This document shows positions 24,662 through 33,526 of a stretch of DNA of 41,551 nt, piece by piece. The stretch's first letter is position 1. Each line of letters opens with the position of its first letter. Below the pieces are notes generated by a model that worked only from the letters and a program-made list of their open reading frames with translations, had not been told where the DNA came from and did not search any database. The stretch spans positions 168,494 through 210,044 of the forward strand of contig NZ_JADHDX010000005.1 of assembly GCF_016820585.1 (NCBI RefSeq), in the 5' to 3' direction. A program made the translations under genes and the position numbers. The stretch is from Arthrobacter beigongshangensis. Lineage in GTDB: Bacteria > Bacillota > Bacilli > Bacillales_A > Planococcaceae.

Positions 24662-25261
24662 ATGCTGGCATCAACGAATATTGTGTGGCATGAATCAGAG
24701 GTAACGAAAGAAAATCGTCAGGAGCAAAAAGGCCACAAAAGTGCGATTTTGTGGTTTACAGGGCTATCTGGCTCTGGTAAGTCAACGATTTCTGTTGCAT
24801 TGGAAACCGCATTGTTTGCACAAGGTCTTCATACGTATCGCTTAGATGGTGATAATGTACGGTATGGTTTGAATAATAATTTAGGATTTAGTCCGGAGGA
24901 TCGGACAGAAAACATTCGTAGAATCGGTGAAGTGTCGAAGCTAATGGTTGATGCAGGCTTATTTACGTTAACTGCATTTATATCCCCGTATTTAGCAGAT
25001 CGTGATCAGGTACGTAAGCTAGTTGAGGTCGATGAATTTATCGAAATCTATGTAAAGGCTAGCTTAGAAACTTGTGAACAACGAGATCCAAAGGGGTTGT
25101 ATAAGAAAGCAAGATTAGGTGAAATCACAGGGTTTACAGGAATTGATGCTCCTTACGAAGAGCCGACGCAGGCTGAAATCATCATTGATTCTAATGAATT
25201 AAGTATTGAAGCATCGGTTGAAGTTATTATTGCCTATTTGAAAAAGAAACAATATATTTGA
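24662..25261 (+). CDS. cysC: Adenylylsulfate (APS) kinase
   Basis: Phosphorylates APS to PAPS in sulfate activation. The 199 aa are typical. The P-loop is GLSGSGKST (34-42), followed by [18 protein letters not shown] with the APS-contacting residues, the [12 protein letters not shown] helix, and [13 protein letters not shown] in the lid region. [26 protein letters not shown] is also conserved. AAGGAGGAG lies 6 nt before ATG 24662. In B. subtilis cysC lies inside the cysH operon. Here it is a separate unit upstream, with its own promoter and a repeat-bearing leader. Confidence 0.95.
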   Translation: MLASTNIVWHESEVTKENRQEQKGHKSAILWFTGLSGSGKSTISVALETALFAQGLHTYRLDGDNVRYGLNNNLGFSPEDRTENIRRIGEVSKLMVDAGLFTLTAFISPYLADRDQVRKLVEVDEFIEIYVKASLETCEQRDPKGLYKKARLGEITGFTGIDAPYEEPTQAEIIIDSNELSIEASVEVIIAYLKKKQYI

Positions 25262-25319
25262 AAAATGGTTATTGCCGTAACATTTTGAGAAAAAGGGCAT
25301 AAAATACTTTAAAACCTAC

Positions 25320-25348
25320 TTGACACATAGGAATTATAAGGATATTAT
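25320..25348 (+). promoter_or_regulatory. Promoter of the cysH operon
   Basis: TTGACA (25320-25325), a 17-nt spacer and TATTAT (25343-25348). The spacer contains TAGGAATTA (25328-25336), which recurs at 33471 upstream of cysK. It may be part of an operator, perhaps for a CymR-like regulator; that assignment is a guess. Confidence 0.8.
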
Positions 25349-25380
25349 AATCAATAATCATTAGCTGACTGGACAGCCAG

Positions 25381-25420
25381 AGGCGATTTTAATCGAAGAC
25401 AGATTAAAATCGCCTTTTTA
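25381..25420 (+). terminator. Promoter-proximal terminator in the cysH leader
   Basis: A perfect 14-bp stem (AGGCGATTTTAATC 25381-25394 with GATTAAAATCGCCT 25402-25415), a 7-nt loop, then TTTTTA. It lies only about 30 nt after the predicted start of the cysH transcript. It can act as an attenuator of the operon or as the terminator of cysC. Short overlapping stems (GCTG/CAGC, CTGG/CCAG) at 25362-25380 precede it. Confidence 0.85.
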
Positions 25421-25445
25421 TATCCTTGGAGAAAGGAGAATTGCA

Positions 25446-26159
25446 ATGGGAAATCTGACGTATATGGATTGGGCAGAAACGGATCCGCCAGACTTTGCAA
25501 TAGAGGATGAAACGAAAGGTGCTTTAAACGTCTTGCGCTGGTCGTATACGGAGTATGATGAGGAACTCGTCTACGCTTGTAGCTTCGGTGTTGAAGGTAT
25601 TGTGATGATTGACTTAATCTCGCAAATTAAACCGACGGCGAAAGTGGTATTTTTAGATACAGGGCTTCATTTTCAAGAAACGTATGCCCTGATTGACGAA
25701 GTGCGGCAACGCTATCCGCAATTGGCAATTGAATTGAAAAAGCCAGCCGATAGCGTCGAGCAGCAGGCGGAAAAACTAGGCGATAAGCTGTGGGAAAGAC
25801 AACCCGATCGTTGTTGTTATTTGCGAAAAGTGATTCCACTCCGTGAAGCGTTAAGCGGTGCAACTGCATGGTTATCGGGACTTAGACGAGAGCAATCTCC
25901 TTCAAGAAGTCAGACGAATTTCATCAATAAAGACGAAACATTTCAATCAGTTAAAATTTGCCCGCTTATTCATTGGACATGGGAGGATATTTGGGCATAT
26001 GTTGACCAACATCAATTGCCTTATAATCCGTTGCATGATCAGGGCTATCCTAGTATTGGCTGTGCACCTTGTACGTTGCCAGGAGATACTACGACAGGTT
26101 CGAGGTCGGGGCGCTGGGCTGATCAAACGAAGACAGAATGTGGCTTGCATAAAAATTAA
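25446..26159 (+). CDS. cysH: Phosphoadenylyl-/adenylylsulfate reductase, Fe-S type
   Basis: Reduces PAPS or APS to sulfite with thioredoxin. The 237 aa have the PP-loop fold, with CSFGVEGIV early, [11 protein letters not shown] and [11 protein letters not shown]. The four cysteines C123, C124, C206 and C209 form the CC...CxxC [4Fe-4S] site of the APS-reductase type, and C232 in ECGLH is the catalytic cysteine. B. subtilis CysH of this type uses both substrates, which fits the presence of cysC. GAAAGGAG precedes ATG 25446. It is the first gene of an eight-gene operon. Confidence 0.95.
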   Translation: MGNLTYMDWAETDPPDFAIEDETKGALNVLRWSYTEYDEELVYACSFGVEGIVMIDLISQIKPTAKVVFLDTGLHFQETYALIDEVRQRYPQLAIELKKPADSVEQQAEKLGDKLWERQPDRCCYLRKVIPLREALSGATAWLSGLRREQSPSRSQTNFINKDETFQSVKICPLIHWTWEDIWAYVDQHQLPYNPLHDQGYPSIGCAPCTLPGDTTTGSRSGRWADQTKTECGLHKN

Positions 26160-26181
26160 CGAATCTGATGGGGGAATTACA

Positions 26182-27330
26182 ATGGCTTTGAGTCAACCGC
26201 ATGGTGGAGTATTAATTAATCGTTGGAATCCAAATTTTAAACTAGATGTGCTTACTGAAACTGTTGAACTTGATGAGATATCTAGTAGTGATTTGGATTT
26301 GATCGGGACGGGTGCATACAGTCCGTTAAGTGGTTTTTTGTCTGAAAAAGATTATCATTCTGTTGTGACAACAATGAGGTTGACCACGGGTGAACCTTGG
26401 ACGATTCCAATCACATTGCCTACAACAGAGGAAAACGCGAAGAATATTGCAATTGGTAGTGTTGTGAAATTAGTAAGAGCTGGCGTAGTCTATGGGGTAC
26501 TTGAAGTATCGGATATTTTCACACCTGATAAAGAACAAGAGGCTGCACTGGTGTTTCAAACGACAGATCGAGAGCATCCCGGTGTAAAAAAACTGTTTGA
26601 ACGACCAAATGTCTATCTAGGTGGAGAAATTACACTTATTCAGCGACGCCCTTTGAACGAATTTTCAGATTACCTGTATGATCCAGCCAAAACGCGCGAG
26701 AAGTTTCTGGCACTTGGTTGGAAAAGTGTTGTTGGTTTTCAAACGAGAAACCCAGTACATCGTGCGCATGAATATATTCAAAAAACAGCATTGGAAATTG
26801 TGGACGGCTTGTTTTTAAATCCATTAGTCGGGGAAACGAAGTCGGATGATGTACCAGCGGATATCAGATTGAAAAGCTATGAAGTATTATTGGAAAACTA
26901 TTATGCGAAAGACCATGTGTTTTTAGGGGTTTTTACTGCAGCGATGCGTTATGCCGGACCACGTGAGGCTGTATTTCACGCGATGGTGAGAAAGAACTTT
27001 GGTTGCACGCATTTTATCGTTGGGCGAGATCATGCAGGTGTTGGAAATTACTACGGAACCTATGATGCCCAAAAAATATTCAGCAATTTTACGCCTGAAG
27101 AACTTGGGATTACGCTATTATTCTTCGAACATAGTTTTTATTGCAATAAATGTGCGAGCATGGCGACACCAAAAACTTGCCCTCATGATGCGAGTGATCA
27201 TGTCATATTGTCAGGGACGAAGGTCAGGGAAATGCTACGCAACGGTGAGCAACCACCTGCAACGTTTAGTCGTCCGGAAGTAATTGAAGTACTGATTGAC
27301 GGATTGCAGAAACAGGTTGTTCATACGTAA
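26182..27330 (+). CDS. sat: Sulfate adenylyltransferase (ATP sulfurylase)
   Basis: Makes APS from sulfate and ATP. The 382 aa equal the usual Bacillus length. Key motifs are the nucleotide-binding [12 protein letters not shown] and [17 protein letters not shown]. Further conserved parts are [20 protein letters not shown] with putative zinc ligands, and [14 protein letters not shown]. The true start is ATG 26182 with GGGGGA 6 nt upstream; the frame is open far upstream into cysH but that is not coding. It follows cysH by 22 nt. Confidence 0.96.
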   Translation: MALSQPHGGVLINRWNPNFKLDVLTETVELDEISSSDLDLIGTGAYSPLSGFLSEKDYHSVVTTMRLTTGEPWTIPITLPTTEENAKNIAIGSVVKLVRAGVVYGVLEVSDIFTPDKEQEAALVFQTTDREHPGVKKLFERPNVYLGGEITLIQRRPLNEFSDYLYDPAKTREKFLALGWKSVVGFQTRNPVHRAHEYIQKTALEIVDGLFLNPLVGETKSDDVPADIRLKSYEVLLENYYAKDHVFLGVFTAAMRYAGPREAVFHAMVRKNFGCTHFIVGRDHAGVGNYYGTYDAQKIFSNFTPEELGITLLFFEHSFYCNKCASMATPKTCPHDASDHVILSGTKVREMLRNGEQPPATFSRPEVIEVLIDGLQKQVVHT

Positions 27331-27368
27331 ATTGGTTATGAAATAAAACGGTGAGAGGAGAGAAGAAG

Positions 27369-28133
27369 ATGGGAAAAGTCTATTTAGTAGGAGCTGGACC
27401 TGGCGATGTTGATTTGATCACCGTTAAAGGGTTGAAATGTATTCAAGAGGCGGATGTCATTTTGTATGACCGTTTAATTAATAAAGAGTTATTAAGTTAT
27501 GCAAAACCCGGAGCTGATTTGATTTATTGTGGGAAATTACCGAATTACCATGCCATGATTCAGGAAACAATTAATCATTTTTTAGTGAAATTTGCGAAGC
27601 AAGGAAAGACAGTGACACGGTTAAAAGGTGGAGATCCATTCATTTTTGGGAGAGGTGCTGAAGAGGCTGAGACTCTTGTAGATCATGGGATACCGTTTGA
27701 AGTGGTTCCGGGGATTACAGCTGGAATTGCTGCCCCAGCTTATGCGGGCATTCCTGTAACGCATCGCGAATTGAGTTCTAGTTTCGCCATCGTCACAGGG
27801 CATATGCGCGCTGGAAAAGATGATTCCATTCACTGGGAAAGCCTGGCAAAGGGCATTGATACGCTTGCGATTTATATGGGGGTAGGGAATTTACCTTATA
27901 TTTGTAAGCAATTGACGAAGTACGGCAAGCCCTCTAGTACGCCAGTTGCTCTTATACATTGGGGAACTACAGAAACACAGCAAACTGTGACTGGTACGCT
28001 TGCAACGATTGTTGATGTCGTAAATAAATCTACTATTAAAAATCCAAGCATGATTATTGTTGGCGAGGTGGTTAATTTTCATAATAAGCTTCAATGGTTT
28101 GAGCAATGTGAATTGAACGAAGTCTCAATTTGA
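27369..28133 (+). CDS. cobA: Uroporphyrinogen-III C-methyltransferase (SUMT)
   Basis: Methylates uroporphyrinogen III twice to precorrin-2, the entry to siroheme. The 254 aa contain VYLVGAGPGDVDLITVKG, ADVILYDRL, KGGDPFIFGRGAEEAE, VVPGITAGIAAPAYAGIPVTHR and TLAIYMG, the standard SUMT series. I chose ATG 27369 with AGGAGA 7 nt upstream instead of the in-frame 27351. Called sumT or ylnD in B. subtilis. In this operon its product feeds the siroheme of CysI. Confidence 0.94.
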   Translation: MGKVYLVGAGPGDVDLITVKGLKCIQEADVILYDRLINKELLSYAKPGADLIYCGKLPNYHAMIQETINHFLVKFAKQGKTVTRLKGGDPFIFGRGAEEAETLVDHGIPFEVVPGITAGIAAPAYAGIPVTHRELSSSFAIVTGHMRAGKDDSIHWESLAKGIDTLAIYMGVGNLPYICKQLTKYGKPSSTPVALIHWGTTETQQTVTGTLATIVDVVNKSTIKNPSMIIVGEVVNFHNKLQWFEQCELNEVSI

Positions 28134-28148
28134 TAGGGAGGGAGCTAT

Positions 28149-28904
28149 ATGCAAGCCGTTTTATATGTAGGGCATGGAAGTAGGATTCAGGCCGGCGTTG
28201 AGGAGGCACTTCAATTTATTGAAAACTGCCAGGTTCTGATTGATGTTCCGATTCAAGAAATTTGCTTTTTGGAGCTAGCTTCACCAAGTGTGGATGAAGG
28301 GATTACCAAATGTGTAGAACGAGGCGCAACTAAAATTGCTATTGTTCCCATACTCTTATTAACAGCGCATCATGCTAATGAGGACATTCCTTTTGAAATT
28401 GAAGTCGGGCAGATCATGTATCCTGATGTGGAATTTACATATGGCAAAGCGTTTGGTGTTCATCCTAAAATGGTGGATAGTCTATATGATCGTGTGATTG
28501 AACAACAAGTACCAATTGAAAGAGATGCCCAAGTGTTGCTTGTTGGGCGGGGAAGCAGTGATCAAGCTGTGAAACGTGATTTATCAGAGATTGCTCATCT
28601 ACTCGCTAAAAAATACCCCTTTACAAAAGTGGACGTTTGTTTCCTATATGGAACATCCCCTTCGTTTGATGAAGCCTTGGAGCAATTACAACAAACAACA
28701 GAGCAACAGGTTTTTATCATCCCTTATTTATTATTCTCGGGTATCCTCATGAACGGAATTGAGAGAACAATTGCTCAGCATTCCACAAATGGACAGCAAA
28801 TTATTCTTTGTGAAAATTTAGGCTATCACAAATACGTTCAAGATGTTCTTGTTGAGCGAGTGAATGACTTGCTAGCCGAAACGGCAGTATTGCAAGCGAT
28901 ATAG
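28149..28904 (+). CDS. sirB: Sirohydrochlorin ferrochelatase (CbiX/SirB family)
   Basis: Inserts iron into sirohydrochlorin to make siroheme. The 251 aa form two CbiX-like halves. The first has LYVGHGSR, FLELASPSVDEG and VPILLLTAHHANEDIP with metal-binding histidines. The second, more diverged half has LLVGRGSSD and IIPYLLFSGILMNGIER. GGGAGG precedes ATG 28149, 15 nt after cobA. Cobalt chelation is known for relatives, but position next to cobA, cysI and sirC favours iron. Confidence 0.92.
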   Translation: MQAVLYVGHGSRIQAGVEEALQFIENCQVLIDVPIQEICFLELASPSVDEGITKCVERGATKIAIVPILLLTAHHANEDIPFEIEVGQIMYPDVEFTYGKAFGVHPKMVDSLYDRVIEQQVPIERDAQVLLVGRGSSDQAVKRDLSEIAHLLAKKYPFTKVDVCFLYGTSPSFDEALEQLQQTTEQQVFIIPYLLFSGILMNGIERTIAQHSTNGQQIILCENLGYHKYVQDVLVERVNDLLAETAVLQAI

Positions 28905-28930
28905 TATGTGTTGAAAGGATGAAGCCGACG

Positions 28931-29077
28931 ATGGGAGAGCAAAAAGACAATGTTGAACTAGCGATTGAAACGCTAAAGACGATGTTGACAACGATGAATT
29001 ATGGCTCGATTACTTTGGTTGTTCAAGATAATGTTATTGTTCAAATTGAAAAAAATGAAAAGATTAGGCTTAAATGA
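28931..29077 (+). CDS. YezD-family small protein (DUF2292)
   Basis: A 48-aa reading frame between sirB and cysJ, starting ATG 28931 with AAAGGATG about 9 nt upstream. The sequence (VELAIETLKTMLTTMNYGS, ITLVVQDNVIVQIEKNEKIRL) has a helix followed by beta strands, with the NYGSITLVVQDNVIVQIE pattern of the DUF2292 family. Proteins of this family are often next to sulfur-assimilation genes, but no function is established. Spacing of 26 nt after sirB and 39 nt before cysJ supports cotranscription. Confidence 0.8.
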   Translation: MGEQKDNVELAIETLKTMLTTMNYGSITLVVQDNVIVQIEKNEKIRLK

Positions 29078-29116
29078 TGATTATGCATGACATTATTAAA
29101 ATGTGAGGTGGATACA

Positions 29117-30946
29117 ATGACTCTTCAAGTGATGAACAGTCCGTTCAATGAGCAGCAGGTAAAACTTCTCAATCAGCTATTGCCAGAACTGACAGAGACG
29201 CAGCAAATTTGGTTGGGTGGTTATTTAAGTGCTCGGCAAATTGGACACCAAGCAACTGAGTCCAGTAGCACAGCTGTTTTAGAAGCGCAGGAAATTGTCA
29301 AAAAGGTCAGTACAAAGGAAGTAACGATTCTTTTTGGTTCACAAACAGGCAATTCACAAGCGCTAGCAAGCAAGTTAACGAAAAATTTACAAGAAGAAAA
29401 TTTTAAGGTTACGCTGACGTCGATGAATGACTTTAAGACGAATAGCTTAAAGAAAGTCGATAATCTACTGTTGATTGTCAGTACGCAAGGAGAAGGGGAT
29501 CCACCGGATACAGCACTTCCTTTCTATGAGTTTCTTTTGGGGAATCGTGCGCCGAAGTTAGAAAATCTTCAGTATTCTGTCCTTGCCTTAGGTGATAGTT
29601 CATACGATTATTTCTGTCACACAGGAAAAGAATTCGATGAACGTTTACTCGAGTTAGGTGCAAAACAGCTTGCTCCACGCGTTGATTGTGACTTAGATTT
29701 CGATGAACCTGCGGAGGAGTGGTTTGCAACTGTATTATTAGAGTTAAATGATTTACAAGGCAGTCAATCTACGGATAGTCAGCTAGTCAATAGTAGTTTG
29801 GATGCTACAGGAGAAGAAGAGTACTCTCGTACCAATCCATTCCATGCAGAAATTCTTGAAAATTTAAACTTGAATGGACGCGGTTCGAATAAGGAAACAC
29901 GCCATATTGAATTGTCATTGGAAGGCTCGGATTTACAATTTGAACCCGGGGATAGTTTAGGCGTCTATCCACAAAATGAACCTGAACTAGTTGATGCTTT
30001 AATTGCAGAATTGGGTTGGAGTGCTGAGGACACTGTTGCGGTCAATCGGCAAGGAACATTCCGACCGTTACGTGAGGCACTGCTGTCGAACTTCGAAATT
30101 ACGGTACTTACAAAGCCATTATTACAAAAACTAGCAGAGTTGACTTCGAACATTGCTTTGCAAGACTTAATAGCAAACGGCAAGGAACAAGAATTGAAAG
30201 ACTATATATACGGTCGTGATTTGCTGGATATTATTCGTGATTTTGGACCATGGCAAGTACCTGCACGTGAATTTGTCGCAATATTACGCAAGATGCCCGC
30301 GCGTCTTTATTCGATTGCGAGTAGTTTAAAAGCCAATCCCGATGAAGTTCATTTGACTGTAGGAACGGTTCGTTATGATGCACACGGTCGCGGGCGACTA
30401 GGCGTTTGTTCAGGCGAATTTGCGCTACGTGCACAAGCTGGTGATAGATTACCTGTTTATGTCCAAAGCAATCAAAACTTTAGATTACCAGCTAATCCAG
30501 ATACGCCAATCATTATGATTGGGCCGGGAACGGGTATTGCACCATTCCGGGCATTCTTGGAAGAGCGCGAGGAGATTGGTGCAGAGGGGAAGACGTGGTT
30601 ATTTTTTGGCGATCAGCATTATGTGACGGACTTCTTGTATCAGACGGAATGGCAGCGCTGGGCGAAAGATGGCGTTTTGACACAAGTCGATGTTGCATTT
30701 TCACGTGATACAGATGAAAAAGTGTATGTACAACACCGCATGCTAGAGAAAAGTCAGGAACTTTTCGAGTGGCTAGAAGAGGGCGCAGTCATTTACGTTT
30801 GTGGAGACGAAAAACATATGGCGTCAGATGTCCATGATACGTTGGAAACCATTTTACAAGAAGAAGGCGGGTTGAATGCGAAGGAAGCTGCGGATTATTT
30901 GGCAAAGATGCAACAGCAAAAACGCTATCAACGTGATGTATATTGA
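29117..30946 (+). CDS. cysJ: Sulfite reductase [NADPH] flavoprotein, alpha subunit
   Basis: Passes electrons from NADPH through FAD and FMN to CysI. The 609 aa have a short N-terminal region and an FMN-binding flavodoxin domain (about 68-205: ILFGSQTGNSQALA, STQGEGDPPD, LGDSSYDYFCHTGKEFD). A cytochrome-P450-reductase-type FAD domain follows, with ARLYSIASS and GVCSGEFALRA. The C-terminal NADPH domain has GPGTGIAPFRAFLEER, FGDQHYVTDFLY and YVCGDEKHMA. I chose ATG 29117 with GAGGTGG 6 nt upstream. It is followed by cysI after 26 nt. Confidence 0.96.
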   Translation: MTLQVMNSPFNEQQVKLLNQLLPELTETQQIWLGGYLSARQIGHQATESSSTAVLEAQEIVKKVSTKEVTILFGSQTGNSQALASKLTKNLQEENFKVTLTSMNDFKTNSLKKVDNLLLIVSTQGEGDPPDTALPFYEFLLGNRAPKLENLQYSVLALGDSSYDYFCHTGKEFDERLLELGAKQLAPRVDCDLDFDEPAEEWFATVLLELNDLQGSQSTDSQLVNSSLDATGEEEYSRTNPFHAEILENLNLNGRGSNKETRHIELSLEGSDLQFEPGDSLGVYPQNEPELVDALIAELGWSAEDTVAVNRQGTFRPLREALLSNFEITVLTKPLLQKLAELTSNIALQDLIANGKEQELKDYIYGRDLLDIIRDFGPWQVPAREFVAILRKMPARLYSIASSLKANPDEVHLTVGTVRYDAHGRGRLGVCSGEFALRAQAGDRLPVYVQSNQNFRLPANPDTPIIMIGPGTGIAPFRAFLEEREEIGAEGKTWLFFGDQHYVTDFLYQTEWQRWAKDGVLTQVDVAFSRDTDEKVYVQHRMLEKSQELFEWLEEGAVIYVCGDEKHMASDVHDTLETILQEEGGLNAKEAADYLAKMQQQKRYQRDVY

Positions 30947-30972
30947 GTGAAGTGTGAAGGGGGCAAGCTAGA

Positions 30973-32691
30973 ATGACGAAAAAAATTGTACTACCGCCAC
31001 AATCAGGTAAGCCAAGTGATGTCGAACGCATTAAGCAAGAGAGTAACTATTTGCGAGGAACACTAGCGGAATCACTTGAAGAACAAATCAGTTCGGGGAT
31101 CAACGATGATGATAACCGTTTAATGAAATTTCACGGTAGTTATTTGCAAGATGACCGTGATTTGCGCAACGAGCGTCAACGACAAAAATTAGAGCCGGCA
31201 TATCAATTCATGGTGCGGGTACGTGCACCAGGTGGGATTGCGACATCGGCACAATGGCTAATGATGGATGATGTTGCTAACAAGTACGGTAATGGAACGT
31301 TGAAATTAACGACGCGCCAATCATTCCAAATGCATGGTATTTTAAAATGGAATATGAAGAAAAATATTCAGGAAATTAACGCAGCATTGATGGATACGTT
31401 AGCAGCTTGCGGAGACGTTAACCGTAATGTCATGTGTAATCCGAACCCTTATCAATCGGAAATTCATGCAGAAGTTTATGAATTGTCTCGGAAATTAAGT
31501 GAATATTTATCGCCACGGACGCAAGCCTACCATGAAATTTGGTTGGATGGTGAAAAAGTGGTGGACAGTCAAGAGGTTGAAGTTGAGCCAATGTATGGCG
31601 AGCTATATTTGCCGCGAAAATTTAAAATTGGCTTGGCGATTCCACCTAATAATGATATCGACGTATTTTCACAGGATCTTGGTTTTATTGCGATTTTAGA
31701 AGATGATAAGTTAGTAGGCTTCAATATTGCAGTTGGTGGCGGTATGGGGATGACGCACGGGGATACAGCGACATACCCCCAGTTAGCAAGAGTAATTGGC
31801 TTCTGCAAGCCCGATCAAATTATTGAAGTGGCAGAAAAAATTATTACGATTCAGCGTGATTATGGGAATCGTTCTGTCCGAAAAAATGCTCGTTTTAAGT
31901 ATACAGTCGATGCGAAAGGACTGGAATGGATTGCAAGCGAGCTCAATAACCGTTTAGGTTGGGATCTTGAAGCAGCACGTGCTTATCATTTTGAGCATAA
32001 TGGTGATCGCTATGGTTGGATTAAAGGCAATGATGGCAAATGGCATTATACGTTGTTTATCGAGAATGGGCGGGTTCGAGATGTGGAAGGGTATCCACTG
32101 ATGACGGGTCTACGAGAAATCGCTAAAATCCATACGGGAGATTTTCGACTAAGCCCAAACCAAAACCTTGTTATTAGTAATGTGACTAGTCAGAAAAAAA
32201 AGCAGATTGTAGCGTTATTGGATCAGCATAACATGACAGACGGCGCGCATCATTCTGCATTGCGACGTAGTTCAATGTCGTGTGTGGCATTTCCGACATG
32301 TGGTCTTGCGATGGCAGAAGCAGAGCGCTATTTACCTGTGCTATTGGATAAAATCGATGTTATTATAGATGAATCTGGCTTACGCGACAAGGAGATTATA
32401 ATTCGTATGTCAGGGTGTCCGAATGGTTGTTCTCGGCCTGGACTGGGAGAAATTGCTTTTATCGGGAAAGCACCAGGCAAATACAATATGTATTTAGGTG
32501 CGGGTTTTGCCGGAGATCGCTTGAATAAGATTTATCGTGAAAATATTGGAGAAGAAGAGATTTTGGCCTTGCTTAAACCGTTGTTTGCTCAATATGCAAA
32601 AGAAAGGTTAGAAGGCGAGCATTTTGGCGACTTTGTCATTCGTGCGGGTCATGTCAAAGCTGTTCATAATGGAATGGAATTTCATGATTGA
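30973..32691 (+). CDS. cysI: Sulfite reductase hemoprotein, beta subunit
   Basis: Six-electron reduction of sulfite to sulfide. The 572 aa have two nitrite/sulfite-reductase ferredoxin-like and siroheme-Fe4S4 repeats. Siroheme and cluster ligands are the cysteines C437 and C443 ([11 protein letters not shown]) and C482 and C486 ([10 protein letters not shown]). [11 protein letters not shown] and [10 protein letters not shown] lie in the N-terminal half. AAGGGGG precedes ATG 30973. It pairs with cysJ, and the siroheme it needs is made by cobA, sirC and sirB of the same operon. Confidence 0.96.
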   Translation: MTKKIVLPPQSGKPSDVERIKQESNYLRGTLAESLEEQISSGINDDDNRLMKFHGSYLQDDRDLRNERQRQKLEPAYQFMVRVRAPGGIATSAQWLMMDDVANKYGNGTLKLTTRQSFQMHGILKWNMKKNIQEINAALMDTLAACGDVNRNVMCNPNPYQSEIHAEVYELSRKLSEYLSPRTQAYHEIWLDGEKVVDSQEVEVEPMYGELYLPRKFKIGLAIPPNNDIDVFSQDLGFIAILEDDKLVGFNIAVGGGMGMTHGDTATYPQLARVIGFCKPDQIIEVAEKIITIQRDYGNRSVRKNARFKYTVDAKGLEWIASELNNRLGWDLEAARAYHFEHNGDRYGWIKGNDGKWHYTLFIENGRVRDVEGYPLMTGLREIAKIHTGDFRLSPNQNLVISNVTSQKKKQIVALLDQHNMTDGAHHSALRRSSMSCVAFPTCGLAMAEAERYLPVLLDKIDVIIDESGLRDKEIIIRMSGCPNGCSRPGLGEIAFIGKAPGKYNMYLGAGFAGDRLNKIYRENIGEEEILALLKPLFAQYAKERLEGEHFGDFVIRAGHVKAVHNGMEFHD

Positions 32692-32711
32692 TTGGAAAAA
32701 AGGTGAATAAA

Positions 32712-33350
32712 ATGGGAGCCTATCCAATGATGTTGAATATGAAAAACAAAGCAGCCGTCGTTGTAGGGGGCGGCACCATTGCTTATCGAAAGACACTCGG
32801 CTTATTACAGGCAGGTGCCGATGTAACGGTTATTAGCCCCGTCCTTCATTCGAAAATGGAAGTTTTGTTTTTGAATGATCAAATTATGTGGAAAAATAAA
32901 GTTTTTGAACCGAGGGATCTTCAACTAGCCATTGTGGTTATTGCCGCAACGAATCAGCCGTATGTCAATGAGCTTGTTGCCTCATCAGCTGGAAATCACC
33001 AGCTTGTCAATGTCGTGGATAGCCGTTCGTTAAGTGATTTTCATATACCTGCTAAGCTAGAGCGTGGTCATTTAACCATTACTGTGGCAACCAACGGGGC
33101 TAGTCCTACATTGGCAAGGGTTATTCGCGATGAGTTGGTAGAAAAGTATGATGACTCCTATAAGGCTTATTTGGATTTTCTTGCACTAGCTCGTGATCAA
33201 GTGAAAAATGCCTCGATTGACGAACAAACGAAGCTACGTCTCTTGAAAGTCATTACAGATGAAACGTACCGACAATCGCATAATATGCAGCAGGCGTTTC
33301 TTGAGATGATAGATGACTTTGAAAAAAAGAGTCATCATCAGCTTATTTGA
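32712..33350 (+). CDS. sirC: Precorrin-2 dehydrogenase (sirohydrochlorin-forming)
   Basis: NAD-dependent oxidation of precorrin-2 to sirohydrochlorin. The 212 aa have an N-terminal Rossmann domain (AAVVVGGGTIAYRKTLGLL, then ADVTVISP), VIAATNQPYVN, the VVDSRSLSDFHIPAKLERGHLTI segment, and ATNGASPTLARVIRDEL before a helical tail. It has only the dehydrogenase part of the CysG fusion, like B. subtilis SirC/YlnF. I chose ATG 32712 with AAAAGGTG 6 nt upstream. Last gene of the cysH operon. Confidence 0.93.
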   Translation: MGAYPMMLNMKNKAAVVVGGGTIAYRKTLGLLQAGADVTVISPVLHSKMEVLFLNDQIMWKNKVFEPRDLQLAIVVIAATNQPYVNELVASSAGNHQLVNVVDSRSLSDFHIPAKLERGHLTITVATNGASPTLARVIRDELVEKYDDSYKAYLDFLALARDQVKNASIDEQTKLRLLKVITDETYRQSHNMQQAFLEMIDDFEKKSHHQLI

Positions 33351-33372
33351 ATCTGACTTCCTTCTATTATAT

Positions 33373-33418
33373 ATAGCCGGTTTACATGGTGAAATTCGAT
33401 GCCAAGTAAACCGGCTAT
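33373..33418. terminator. Hairpin after sirC, probable weak terminator
   Basis: ATAGCCGGTTTAC (33373-33385) pairs perfectly with GTAAACCGGCTAT (33406-33418) around a 20-nt loop. The following TCGTGATT is not a good U-tract, so termination may be incomplete or factor-assisted. Confidence 0.55.
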
Positions 33419-33491
33419 TCGTGATTCAAACTATTCCTTGGCGTTATTGATTTATAGTGAACTAAAAAGGTAGGAATTAAACGCTTTGATT

Positions 33492-33500
33492 TGTTATAAT
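33492..33500 (+). promoter_or_regulatory. Extended -10 promoter of cysK
   Basis: TGTTATAAT (33492-33500) is a perfect extended -10; no clear -35 lies upstream. TAGGAATTA at 33471-33479, where the -35 would be, is shared with the cysH promoter and could be a regulator site. Confidence 0.65.
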
Positions 33501-33526
33501 AAAAAGACAATGTGGAGTTTGAAAGG

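Noticed and set aside
25349..25380. S-box or T-box riboswitch in the cysH leader
   Set aside because: Only about 30 nt lie between the predicted start and the terminator, far too short for either; no conserved core motif was seen.
25858..26181. Long open frame upstream of and in frame with sat
   Set aside because: It overlaps cysH in another frame, has no ribosome binding site, and its residues do not match ATP sulfurylase; ATG 26182 gives the usual 382 aa.
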